Origin: a virus
Strand: one strand, 5' to 3'
DNA: 39,857 nucleotides
Virus record (IMG/VR): IMGVR_UViG_3300029918_000010
Location: 1-39,857 of that record
This document shows, piece after piece, positions 20,310 to 28,797 of this stretch; the first letter of the stretch is position 1; each line of letters opens with the position of its first letter. The position numbers were made by a program, and so were the translations under genes. The notes beneath the pieces are model-generated. The model saw only the letters and a program-made list of their open reading frames with translations. It was not told the DNA's origin and made no database searches.

Positions 20310-23161
20310 TTGTAGTTAAGCCAAGATTTAGGTTCTTGATTCTTGGCTATTAAATTAGTTATTTCTTGATTAAGATTATCTTTTGGTTTACTGATTGAAT
20401 TTCTAATATATGAATCTGTACCAGTAGGTTTGGGATTGAATGTAAGTTTATCCAATAAACTAGGTTTTGGTGTGGCAAAATAACGTTGCACTAAAACCTT
20501 TCTCTTTTCTGGAGGCAAACTATCATGACTATGGAAACGTACTGATCTTCCGATAACTTGTCTCTCTTTAGGAAGGTTCCAAAAAGGTTCCAAAAGTTGT
20601 GTCAAATTTGTAGCCTTCAAATCCAATCCTTCAGCCCCAGCTCCTGATACTAATAATGCTCTTAATTTATTAGCATTATAATCTTTAACTGCCTGGTCTC
20701 TTATAGTAGGTGTTACAGCTCCACTAAACTCTCCAAATGGTATATTATTCTTTCTTAATAATGATTCATAAGGTCTAAGACCATTATTAAGATAATTACT
20801 ATATACTAGAGCTTTATAGTTTGGATCTTGTTTTAATTGTATTTGTAAAAACTTAAAAGCTGCATCTATTTTAGGGGATTCCACGTCTCTTAAATTTTTA
20901 GTAAATCCAGCAGTTGAATTGCTTACTTGTCTAGGTCCACTTAAAAATGCTCGCATACCTTCTAATTCACCACGTCCAGGAGGTAAATTATGTTTAATTC
21001 GATAACGTGTCCAAAATGGTGTCTTTCCGAGTATTGTATCATATATCTCTTGTTGTTTAGCACCCATAGGAACATTAACTTCTTGCTCCGTCACAGTAGG
21101 ATATCCTTCTTGAGTAGGTTTATAGTAGTCAACATACTTATCCAGAATCTTAGATAGTTGAGCTTTATTCTGTAGCTTATATTGAATGCCTGGAGAAACT
21201 CCCATTAATCTACCAAAAAATCCAGGTTTAACTTCTTCCTGTTTAAAATATTGTTTTTTAAACTCAGATAAATTATTAGGTAATACTTGTTTCTTTGCTA
21301 CTAAGTTAACAAGATTACTTAATTCAGTAGGATCATTTAGAATTGGAGTTCCTGAAAGGAGAAGGCGCTTGGCTGGATTCGTTTTAACCAATGCTTGATA
21401 TAATTCACTATTACTATTTTTAGCTTTTTGAGCTTCATCTACTATCTGCAAACCAGTATTGTATATTGGAGTATTTAACTTAGAATTAGCAAATCTTTGT
21501 TGACTAATTAAGTTGATATTAGAAGGATTAGAATTGCCATACCATCTCTGCAACTCTTTACGATAGTTGGATTTTAATGAAGCTGGAACAATGATATCAG
21601 TCTTAGGTAATCCTAATGCTTTCCAGGATTCAATACTTTCGCGTGTATTGTGCGTAACTATACAATGTTCAGTAATATATAGATGAGAAGGGTCATCGAT
21701 TGCAATACAGATTGTCTCTTTTTTTCCAACATATTCTATACTTTTTATATATCTAGTTGGTTTATATTTAGTCTTAGGAATTACTTGAATTGCTTTTCTG
21801 TGTAATCTAAATGGATTGATATTTGGTGGTAAACTTAACCAAACCCTATAACATAAAGCTCCTTTCTTTTTTTCTCCTTTATATGAATATGTTGGAATTC
21901 TAGTTGTTATCTTTGCTAAACCTCCTAGTGATTCAACAAGGAATTGCACACCATCTGCTAACTGTTTTGAGACGGACTCATAAACTATAGCCATACCATC
22001 TTTACTTACAGTACCATCAGTATCCATTAACCCTTGTAATAATGCTATGCGAGATTTCACTGTGTTAAACATATAAATATCAGGTATAAATTTTGTAAAA
22101 CAATTCATACCTTGTAATTTTAATTCTTTAAATGCTTGAACAATGTAACTGTTATATCCTTTTGGTTTACCTAATCCATAAGTATATTTAGAATATTTTT
22201 TAAGAGTAAAATTTGGAAATAAAGACTTAATTGATTGCAGAATTTCGTCATCTGCTGTTGTTATCGCACAGCCACCTCCACAAATACTACCATCTCCTAA
22301 AATCAAACCAACAAAATACGGGTCTAGTGGAAGTTTTCTATATTTAAAATGAATAGGTTTCACAATAGGAATAGTATAATTTAAACTATTATCATTAGAT
22401 AATACTGTATCTTTAATTTCGCTTGTACTCCTGACTTTACCTACCCACCTATATTTAAATTGATCCTTGCTTTTAACGTAATTTTTACGTTCACATCTAG
22501 ATTGAGTGAACCATAAATGAGAATCATCACATTCTATAGTAGCACCATCCCTAAAAGTAATTTTATACACATCTTTATACCCTTGAGGATAGACTCCAGT
22601 CACATTAGCTTTCACACCATTAACAGAAATCACTTCTGTGTTTTGTTTTATATCTTCTATATTTATCCACCCTGTAGGTGTTAATATCTTTGAGCCTATA
22701 ACCAATCCTTTTCCACTACCCATCCCATGATAAAGCACTAACCCTGAAGTATTCTTATCTTGAATCTTCTTAATTACTCTAGCTTGTTGAGGTTGTAACG
22801 CTTCTTCACCAGCCTCCTTCTTCAAAGGTACGGTTCTAGGATTCCCACCTACTACTGGATAACCCTCAGCCCTTAACTTCTTTGCCAACCATTCCTCGGT
22901 TCTTTCAGCTTTATGAAATGGCATGGGATTTAAATCTTTATAATGTTCAGGCCTAAGTCTAAGCCCATGATTCTTTACCCAGATATTGGCTTTTAGTCCA
23001 GTTTTATGTTTCTCGAATCTAGCTTCAGGACTCAAACCAGTCTCTCCTACATAAAGTGGAGGTAGTTCTGGATTGTAGTTAGGATTCAACTTTAAAAACT
23101 TTTTTTTAGCTAAGACCTCCTTATCCAATTCAACTACATATACATTGTGTCGGTCTGTCAT
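20306..23161 (-). CDS. GIY-YIG plus SNF2-like superfamily 2 helicase, interrupted by a class 3 intein
   Basis: Seen, numbered from the ATG at 23161: residues 5-105 form a GIY-YIG-like domain (NVYVVELDKE, PLYVGETGLSPEARFEKHK, AERTEEWLAKKLRAEGY). The helicase core then begins (QPQQARVIKKIQD). Walker A GMGSGK is cut from its Thr by the intein. After it follow motif II (VDEAQKAKN), motif III (LLLSGTPILND), motif V (LLVSGAGAEGLDLKATNL) and motif VI (KERQVIGRSVRFHSH). Known: such ATPases translocate on duplex DNA, and GIY-YIG domains nick DNA. Inference: a nuclease-translocase for replication, recombination or host DNA attack, about 597 residues after splicing. The ATG at 23161 follows the upstream stop by 1 base; a longer frame to 23206 overlaps that gene. 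Confidence 0.82.
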   Translation of the reverse strand: MTDRHNVYVVELDKEVLAKKKFLKLNPNYNPELPPLYVGETGLSPEARFEKHKTGLKANIWVKNHGLRLRPEHYKDLNPMPFHKAERTEEWLAKKLRAEGYPVVGGNPRTVPLKKEAGEEALQPQQARVIKKIQDKNTSGLVLYHGMGSGKGLVIGSKILTPTGWINIEDIKQNTEVISVNGVKANVTGVYPQGYKDVYKITFRDGATIECDDSHLWFTQSRCERKNYVKSKDQFKYRWVGKVRSTSEIKDTVLSNDNSLNYTIPIVKPIHFKYRKLPLDPYFVGLILGDGSICGGGCAITTADDEILQSIKSLFPNFTLKKYSKYTYGLGKPKGYNSYIVQAFKELKLQGMNCFTKFIPDIYMFNTVKSRIALLQGLMDTDGTVSKDGMAIVYESVSKQLADGVQFLVESLGGLAKITTRIPTYSYKGEKKKGALCYRVWLSLPPNINPFRLHRKAIQVIPKTKYKPTRYIKSIEYVGKKETICIAIDDPSHLYITEHCIVTHNTRESIESWKALGLPKTDIIVPASLKSNYRKELQRWYGNSNPSNINLISQQRFANSKLNTPIYNTGLQIVDEAQKAKNSNSELYQALVKTNPAKRLLLSGTPILNDPTELSNLVNLVAKKQVLPNNLSEFKKQYFKQEEVKPGFFGRLMGVSPGIQYKLQNKAQLSKILDKYVDYYKPTQEGYPTVTEQEVNVPMGAKQQEIYDTILGKTPFWTRYRIKHNLPPGRGELEGMRAFLSGPRQVSNSTAGFTKNLRDVESPKIDAAFKFLQIQLKQDPNYKALVYSNYLNNGLRPYESLLRKNNIPFGEFSGAVTPTIRDQAVKDYNANKLRALLVSGAGAEGLDLKATNLTQLLEPFWNLPKERQVIGRSVRFHSHDSLPPEKRKVLVQRYFATPKPSLLDKLTFNPKPTGTDSYIRNSISKPKDNLNQEITNLIAKNQEPKSWLNYN
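21647..22708 (-). other. Class 3 intein with LAGLIDADG endonuclease in the helicase Walker A motif
   Basis: Seen: 354 residues between GSGK and T of the P-loop. The first residue is Gly (GLVIGSKILTPTGWINIEDI), not Cys or Ser. Block B has the sequence DDSHLWFT (Trp), block F has ETICIAIDDPSHLYI (Cys at position 4), and it ends IVTHN followed by Thr. That Trp-Cys-Thr set defines class 3 inteins, which start splicing from the block F Cys. The centre has two LAGLIDADG motifs (PYFVGLILGDGSI and LLQGLMDTDGTV). Confidence 0.85.
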
Positions 23162-23162
23162 A

Positions 23163-23840
23163 TCAGTAATTATAGTAAGTCCCTTTATCCACCCAATTAG
23201 TACCACCTTGTAGATTATATTGATGAGGCAAGCTTGTAGTTATTGGATCATTAGGATTCCTATCTTTAATAATTCTATTTATTATATTCACTACGTCTGG
23301 GTATTCATTAGTCTTAAATTGACTTGGAATTAATGGACCATAATGCCTGGGAGGGATTTGAACAACGTTAGTAAGATTAGGGAATAATTTACGGTACATA
23401 GCTGGAGTAGCAAACCCTTTAAGCACTTCGTTTGGACTCACATTAGTATTGGAGCAATCCCCACCATTACAAGCAGTAGTATAAATATTATTGATATTGT
23501 TAGTAGCTGGACCAATAAGTTTAGCCAATGTTTGAGGAGTATAAGTTAGTGGTTCATTGTTATAAAGCAAGTTTTTAGAATTATTAGAATCACTTTGAAA
23601 TGCATATTCTCCATTAATAGCACTATCAGGACCACCGTGAGCATTTATATTAAGGGTATTACCACCTTTATTAACAAAATTATGCATATTTGGAGGGAGA
23701 CCACCAACAGTATAAGCATTGTGTGGTAATGAAATCATCGGAATTTTTGGAGGTGTAGGAGGTGTAGGAGGTGGAGGAGGTGGAGGGAGTGGGCCAGCAG
23801 CCTTGATAAAACCATTAATAAATGCATCTAACTTATTCAT
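23163..23840 (-). CDS. Putative caspase-like (clan CD) cysteine peptidase with virion-type N-terminal peptide
   Basis: Seen: 225 residues. The start MNKLDAFINGFIKAAG is the shared peptide and is followed by a Pro/Thr linker (residues 17-33). The globular part has TLNINAHGGPDSAING with His68-Gly69 after a hydrophobic strand, and INNIYTTACNGGDCSN with Ala123-Cys124 after a second strand. Known: clan CD peptidases (caspases, gingipain, C80, CHAT) are marked by exactly this HG ... AC pair. The helix between (TLAKLIG) also fits. It starts in an 8-base overlap with the lysozyme-like gene. Inference: a packaged peptidase active in the capsid or in the host. Without structure prediction this stays a motif-based call. 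Confidence 0.5.
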   Translation of the reverse strand: MNKLDAFINGFIKAAGPLPPPPPPPTPPTPPKIPMISLPHNAYTVGGLPPNMHNFVNKGGNTLNINAHGGPDSAINGEYAFQSDSNNSKNLLYNNEPLTYTPQTLAKLIGPATNNINNIYTTACNGGDCSNTNVSPNEVLKGFATPAMYRKLFPNLTNVVQIPPRHYGPLIPSQFKTNEYPDVVNIINRIIKDRNPNDPITTSLPHQYNLQGGTNWVDKGTYYNY

Positions 23841-24183
23841 ACTGTTTCATTATTAAAGATACATTCTTATACCAGTTATCATTTAAATGATTAGGGTCAT
23901 TTTTAGCATTTATAGGACAATAGTGTTGTTGTAGATATCTTAAGAAATCTGTTTTAGAACTACTATTTAACCAGTTATTGTAATTATGTTTTATAGTATT
24001 GGCAGCTATAATTCTTGGACTCTTTTTAAAATCTCCAATCACTCCATAAGGATATTTAGTATTAGCCCCACCCTCAGCTAGATAAATAGCGTCTAATAAG
24101 TGATTTAGATAGACTTTATTTAATTGTTGTGCTTCAATACTAATACTAATCAAGCTAAATACAATAATAATCCAACTCTTCAT
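23833..24183 (-). CDS. Secreted lysozyme-like / lytic transglycosylase-like protein
   Basis: Seen: 116 residues with a signal peptide or signal-anchor (MKSWIIIVFSLISISIEAQQ). Then LLDAIYLAEGGANTKYPYG with a Glu (E37) in the Glu-Gly-Gly turn where lysozyme-fold enzymes place the catalytic acid. Residues 60-110 (AANTIKHNYNNW, FLRYLQQHYCP, LNDNWYKNV) match a small secreted family I recall by its EGG...PYG and NW..NV signatures. Likely role is peptidoglycan cleavage at lysis or entry. The signal peptide would route it through the host Sec system without a holin. It is the first gene of the short minus block 24183-20306. Confidence 0.58.
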   Translation of the reverse strand: MKSWIIIVFSLISISIEAQQLNKVYLNHLLDAIYLAEGGANTKYPYGVIGDFKKSPRIIAANTIKHNYNNWLNSSSKTDFLRYLQQHYCPINAKNDPNHLNDNWYKNVSLIMKQYE

Positions 24184-24238
24184 AAATCTAACCTAGTTTA
24201 ATGTATATTCCAGGTTAATTAAAGACTAAAGTTTGAGG

Positions 24239-24268
24239 TTGTGGAAATCAATAATAAGAGTATATAAT
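24239..24268 (+). promoter_or_regulatory. Putative promoter of the RNAP block
   Basis: TATAAT at 24263-24268 with a weak TTGTGG 18 bases upstream (24239-24244). The ATG at 24275 is 6 bases after the -10, again suggesting a leaderless message. Confidence 0.45.
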
Positions 24269-24274
24269 CAAAAT

Positions 24275-27028
24275 ATGAGTTATACTGTACTTAATAAGGG
24301 AAATTTTGAGAAGGTGGACAAACTAAATGAAGATCATATATCCATGCCTTCGAGTAGGGATTTATTTGCTTTACCTACTAACATGATTACTGGGCTAAAT
24401 TCAGTTTCCGGCGGGCGTGTGTTACTAGGAGCCAAGGCTTCTCTCCAAGCTATACCTTTAGTAAATCCTGAACGTCCGTTAGTAGAAAGTTCAGATGACA
24501 CTAACAAAGAAAGTACTCAAGAACTATATGGTAAACATTATTTATCTGTAACTGCAACTAAACCTGGTACTGTTACTGAAGTTACTGAAAATCATATTAA
24601 AGTAGATAATACAGATAAAACCAAGTCTACCTATCAACTATATAATAACTTTCATTTAGGCAGGAAAAGCTTTATTACTCATACCCCTAAAGTGAAGGTT
24701 GGTGATAAAGTTAAAACTAATGAAGTAATAGCTTACAGTAATTATAATGATAAAGAAGGTAATATGGCGATGGGAACTAACCTTACTACTGCTATAATCC
24801 CGTACCGCTCAGACAACTTTGAGGATGCTTTTGCAGTGACTGAAAGTGGTGCTAAAAAGTTGGCAGCAGAACAAATGATCAATTTTAGTATTGAAGAGAA
24901 ATTTGGAGTAGAGGCAGGCAAGGATAAATTTGTAGCACTATTTCCTAATAAATATACGAATAATCAAATTAAAAATATAGATTCAGATGGAGTGGTTATA
25001 GTAGGGTCTAGATTGAAAGCTGGAGACCCGGTAATCCTGGCTTACTCACCCAGAGCATTAAAGAGTACAGATTTGGCATTAGGTAAGCTGAGTAAAGTAT
25101 TAAAACATGCATTCAAAGATAATTCAGAAGCCTGGGACTACGAACATGATGGAGAAGTAGTGGATGTAACCAAACATGGCCCACTTATTACAGTACATAT
25201 CAAGACGGTAAGAAGTCTATTACCTGGTGATAAGATTTCTAATTACTTTGGAGCTAAGGGTGTAACGAAGATTGTATCAGACTCACAAGCTCCACTACTA
25301 CCTAATGGGAAGCCAGTTGATATCATGCTTAACTCCATGTCCATCACGTCAAGAGTTGCACCAGCCTTAGCCATAACTCTAGGCCTTGGTAAATTAGCTG
25401 AGAAGACTGGTAAGACTATTAAAATGGATCAGTTTAGAAAGGATTCATCTATTAAGAATGTAATTAATGTATTAAAGAAGAATAATATAAATGATACTGA
25501 ACAACTATATGATCCAATTACTGGTAGAAATATTGAAGCAGTTGTAGGTCCATTATTCTATAGTAGGTTAACTCATATTAGTGAAGATAAACTAAGTACT
25601 AGAAGTCAGGGGTCCGGATACAGTTTCGACCGGCAACCAAGTAAGTCAGCAGTGGAAGGTGGTTCATCAAAGAGAATAGGAAATTTAGGTACTACAGCTT
25701 TGCTAAGTCATGATGTCAGACATGTATTGGAGGATATAGGTACTGTTAAAGGTACTCAGAATGATGAATTCTGGCGTGCTATTAAATTGGGCCAAACCCC
25801 ACCCAGCCCTAAAGTTCCATTCATCTTTAACAAGTTCATAGATAGTTTAAAAGCTGCCGGTATTAATGTAGATAGAGTTGGTAATACCTTTAATATCCTA
25901 CCTTTAACAGATAAGGATACTACTGCTTTGAGTAATGGTGAAATTAAGAAACCTTCATTATTCAAGCCACATCAAGAAGAACTAATACATGAACCTGGCG
26001 GACTATTTGATCCTAATATAATAGGCATATTAGGTGACAAGTTTAATCACATAAATCTTAATCATCCCATACCTAATCCTATTAGTGAGGATTATCTCAG
26101 AAAGTTGTTAGGAGTTACCAAGTTTAAGTTTAATGATATGGTAGTGGATGGGGAAATGGAAAAAGCCCTTAATAATATAGATCTGGATAAGAAGATAGAA
26201 GAAATGAAGAAGTATATAGGTAGTGAGAAGAAGACTAGAAGAGATGATGCCGTTAAATTGTTAGAATTTCTCACTACACTAAAAGAACATAAGTTACATC
26301 CTAAAGATTTGATGTTGCATAAAGTACCTATTCTACCAGCCCAATACAGACCTGCTAGTAAGATGGGTGATGTAGTATTAACTAGTGATGTTAATAATCT
26401 ATATAAAGACCTCATACTAAATAACAATGCACTTAAAAATACTGAGAATGTGCCGGACGAAGTAGTTAGGAAATTAAAACAAAATGAATATGATGGAGTA
26501 AAAGCTGCCTTTGGTTTGGGTGATCCAATTAATAAGAAACACCAGGATAAGAATGTTAAAGGTATATTAGCTACTATGTTTGGATTAAAGGGTGGAACGG
26601 CTAAAAGTACAATGTTTCAGAGTAAGGTGGTTAATAAGAGTCTGGATTTGGTGGGAAGAGCTGTGTTAACTCCAGATACTAGATTGGATGTAGACCAGGC
26701 TAGTGTACCTCAAGATATGCTGTGGCAGATATATAAACCTTTTGTTATTAGAAGGTTGGTTATGAAGGGTGTACCAGCTATTAGTGCGGTTGATTATGTT
26801 AAAAAACATAGTCCATTAGCAGTTATGGCATTAAAGGAAGAGATGGCAGTAAGACCTGGTATTATAACGCGAGATCCAGCCTGGCATAAATATAATCTAT
26901 TAGGGTTTAATTTAATTGCTAATCCAAATTCTAAAGATAAAACTATTAAAATGAATCCATTAGTATTTAAGGGGTATGGTGCGGATAGTATTGTAGATTA
27001 TATTATTTATAGAGAGAAAATTAATTGA
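24275..27028 (+). CDS. rpoB: RNA polymerase beta C-terminal / beta' N-terminal fusion ending in a short N-intein
   Basis: Seen, numbered from the ATG at 24275 (917 aa): beta signatures run from LNEDHISMPSSRDLFALP (about 17) through RVLLGAKASLQAIPLVNPE, SDNFEDAFAVTESGA and LLPGDKISNYFGAKGV (about 315-330, the Lys pair of the beta active site) to KPVDIMLNSMSITSR and the clamp region. Without a stop the chain continues into beta': GGLFDPNIIG (about 575), VPILPAQYRP, DVNNLYKDLILNNNALK, VGRAVLTPDTRLDVDQASVP, then MNPLVFKGYGAD (893-904). The last D is the first Asp of the catalytic NADFDGD motif. The final 13 residues are an intein start. The beta' zinc-ribbon N-terminus is not recognisable. Beta-beta' fusion is known in Helicobacter and some mobile-element polymerases. 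Confidence 0.85.
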   Translation: MSYTVLNKGNFEKVDKLNEDHISMPSSRDLFALPTNMITGLNSVSGGRVLLGAKASLQAIPLVNPERPLVESSDDTNKESTQELYGKHYLSVTATKPGTVTEVTENHIKVDNTDKTKSTYQLYNNFHLGRKSFITHTPKVKVGDKVKTNEVIAYSNYNDKEGNMAMGTNLTTAIIPYRSDNFEDAFAVTESGAKKLAAEQMINFSIEEKFGVEAGKDKFVALFPNKYTNNQIKNIDSDGVVIVGSRLKAGDPVILAYSPRALKSTDLALGKLSKVLKHAFKDNSEAWDYEHDGEVVDVTKHGPLITVHIKTVRSLLPGDKISNYFGAKGVTKIVSDSQAPLLPNGKPVDIMLNSMSITSRVAPALAITLGLGKLAEKTGKTIKMDQFRKDSSIKNVINVLKKNNINDTEQLYDPITGRNIEAVVGPLFYSRLTHISEDKLSTRSQGSGYSFDRQPSKSAVEGGSSKRIGNLGTTALLSHDVRHVLEDIGTVKGTQNDEFWRAIKLGQTPPSPKVPFIFNKFIDSLKAAGINVDRVGNTFNILPLTDKDTTALSNGEIKKPSLFKPHQEELIHEPGGLFDPNIIGILGDKFNHINLNHPIPNPISEDYLRKLLGVTKFKFNDMVVDGEMEKALNNIDLDKKIEEMKKYIGSEKKTRRDDAVKLLEFLTTLKEHKLHPKDLMLHKVPILPAQYRPASKMGDVVLTSDVNNLYKDLILNNNALKNTENVPDEVVRKLKQNEYDGVKAAFGLGDPINKKHQDKNVKGILATMFGLKGGTAKSTMFQSKVVNKSLDLVGRAVLTPDTRLDVDQASVPQDMLWQIYKPFVIRRLVMKGVPAISAVDYVKKHSPLAVMALKEEMAVRPGIITRDPAWHKYNLLGFNLIANPNSKDKTIKMNPLVFKGYGADSIVDYIIYREKIN
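26987..27025 (+). other. Short N-intein (about 13 residues) of a split intein
   Basis: Seen: directly after the catalytic Asp comes SIVDYIIYREKIN and then TGA. The first eight residues fit intein block A (nucleophile Ser1, Ile2, Asp4, then hydrophobics). Known: atypically split inteins such as AceL-TerL and VidaL have N-parts of about 16-25 residues. This would be at or below that range. Confidence 0.6.
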
Positions 27029-27053
27029 CAAGTTCAACTAGTCACCGTATTGT
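27025..27053 (+). promoter_or_regulatory. Possible promoter of the C-intein gene, overlapping the upstream stop
   Basis: TTGACA (27025-27030), 17-base spacer, TATTGT (27048-27053), ATG 6 bases further at 27060. It overlaps the TGA of the upstream gene. The geometry equals that at 20020 and 24239. Confidence 0.4.
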
Positions 27054-27059
27054 GTCTAT

Positions 27060-28508
27060 ATGATTAATTATAAATATACACTAGTACCTATTTCAGATTT
27101 CCCTAGAATAGAAAATTCAGCCACTACTACTATAAATGGTAATATCCTTTATGATGTACCTAGTAATGTAGAAGTAAAATCATTAAACCTTATAACTGGT
27201 GAAGTAGATTGGGTAAATCCAAAGACATTCTCGATTCATCCTAATGTACCTTTATATTTGGTACAATTTATAGATGGGGATTTTATATTTGCAGCCAAAG
27301 ATCATAGTTTATTAGCTTATACTGATAGTGGTATTGAAGAAGTTGATACCGAAGAGGCAGTAGGTAGGTATTGTCCTAGTGATGTTACAACTATAGCACC
27401 CAATATTCAATCAAGTGTATTAGCTGAAGGTATGATGGGTACTAGAGGAATGAAAGGAATACGAGGAAAAGGATTTGTTAAAAATTCATTTAACTTGCAA
27501 CTTAATTATAAAACCGGACTTTTTATAGGAATGGTTTTAGGTGATGGTTGGGTAGATAATGCTAATCAACTTTTCTTAGCCGGTTCTACCAAAGAAAAAT
27601 TAATGAATAGAAAAGTATTTGCTGATTTATGTAATAGTGAATATCTTCCTTATGAAAATGGAGTTAAAGAAATAGATAGAGTTAGTGAGAATATGATGGG
27701 GCAATTTACTTCTAGAGGTAAAACTAGAGCTTCTTGTGCCTGGTTTAATAAGTGGTTAAAAGAGCAGATAGGGAGTGGAGCTTTTAATAAGAAAATACCT
27801 ACTTTTAGTTTAAACGGTCCTGAAGAACATCTACTAGGTATATTAGATGGGTTAATCTCAACTGATGGAACAGTAAGTGTCAGTTCTTCTAATAAAACAG
27901 TTATAAATATAAGTATCTGCACATCATCAATTCATTTAATTAACGGTTTAAGATATATGAGTAAACGGTTAAATTTAAATTATGGAGTATATAAAGGGGC
28001 ATCTAGGCTGAGTAGTAAAGATAATTTCTCCTTCAGATTTCATACTGGGACATTTAAAAAGTTAGTTGAAAGAACAAAATTTAGAATAAGTCATGAGTTG
28101 AAGAAGGAAAAATTAGAGAATAGCTTAAAAGATATAACAGGTATAGGTGATAACTTTAATGACTTAGTACCACTTCCTTCAGAAACTGTTAAAAAAAATA
28201 TAATTACAGCTATTAATAATAAATATAAATTACAAAAGAATAAGGAACTTTATAATTTAAAATATAGATTAAGCCAGGAATTTAAAACAGATAGATTTCG
28301 TAAAAGCACTTTAAAAGAAATAATTGAAATACTTCTAGTTGAGTTAAAGAATAATGAACAATGGATATCATATTTAGGTAAGGTGTATAATGGTAGTTTA
28401 AAATGGAAGAAAGTTAAAAGAGTAACTAAGTTACAATCTAATACTGCTTACGATTTGGAAATACCAAACTACGGAAGTTTCTTAACTATAGGAGGATATA
28501 CAAAAAAT
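27060..28508 (+). other. C-intein (483 residues) with LAGLIDADG endonuclease
   Basis: Runs from the ATG to the Asn of TKN before Ser484, the +1 nucleophile. The usual penultimate His is replaced by Lys, and the block F Asp is present (YDLEIPN). Endonuclease motifs look intact, so it may still home. Confidence 0.78.
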
Positions 28509-28781
28509 TCCGACGGAGACCAACTTAATGTCCATATTCCAGGCACTGAAGAAGCACGTAAAGAAGTTATAGCTAAAATGATGCCTAGCAAAAATTTATT
28601 ATCTGTTAAATCTTTTCAACCTGTATTAATCCCTAGTAATGAAGCAGCTTTGGGCCTTTATGGACTAAGTACAGAAAACAAACATAACACTCCTAAAAAA
28701 TATAAAACTGAACAAGAAGTAGTTGCTGCATATAACAGAGGTGATTTAGAGCCAGGAGACAACATAGAAATAGAGAAATGA
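27060..28781 (+). CDS. rpoC: C-intein with LAGLIDADG endonuclease joined to the RNAP beta' catalytic segment
   Basis: Seen: 573 residues. Residues 1-483 are intein: block B around NVEVKSLNLITGEVDWV and FAAKDHSLLAY, LAGLIDADG motifs GLFIGMVLGDGWV (about 155) and LLGILDGLISTDGTV (about 258), and block F/G NTAYDLEIPNYGSFLTIGGY ending TKN. Residues 484-573 are polymerase: SDGDQLNVHIPGTEEARKEV, then LIPSNEAALGLYGLS, matching beta' just after the catalytic motif. Block A is missing here and is found at the end of the previous gene. Trans-splicing would give GYGAD-SDGDQ, with Ser in place of the usual Phe. The frame differs from the upstream gene and a TAG lies between, so the two are separate products. 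Beta' resumes at 31111. Confidence 0.85.
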   Translation: MINYKYTLVPISDFPRIENSATTTINGNILYDVPSNVEVKSLNLITGEVDWVNPKTFSIHPNVPLYLVQFIDGDFIFAAKDHSLLAYTDSGIEEVDTEEAVGRYCPSDVTTIAPNIQSSVLAEGMMGTRGMKGIRGKGFVKNSFNLQLNYKTGLFIGMVLGDGWVDNANQLFLAGSTKEKLMNRKVFADLCNSEYLPYENGVKEIDRVSENMMGQFTSRGKTRASCAWFNKWLKEQIGSGAFNKKIPTFSLNGPEEHLLGILDGLISTDGTVSVSSSNKTVINISICTSSIHLINGLRYMSKRLNLNYGVYKGASRLSSKDNFSFRFHTGTFKKLVERTKFRISHELKKEKLENSLKDITGIGDNFNDLVPLPSETVKKNIITAINNKYKLQKNKELYNLKYRLSQEFKTDRFRKSTLKEIIEILLVELKNNEQWISYLGKVYNGSLKWKKVKRVTKLQSNTAYDLEIPNYGSFLTIGGYTKNSDGDQLNVHIPGTEEARKEVIAKMMPSKNLLSVKSFQPVLIPSNEAALGLYGLSTENKHNTPKKYKTEQEVVAAYNRGDLEPGDNIEIEK

Positions 28782-28797
28782 AAGAAGAAGACCTTAT

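Noticed and set aside
24233-24274. Extended start of the beta-beta' gene
   Set aside because: The extra 14 residues overlap the promoter-like TATAAT; the ATG at 24275 begins a sequence that fits beta.
26092-26427. Minus-strand frame inside the polymerase gene
   Set aside because: Antisense to strongly conserved beta' coding sequence.
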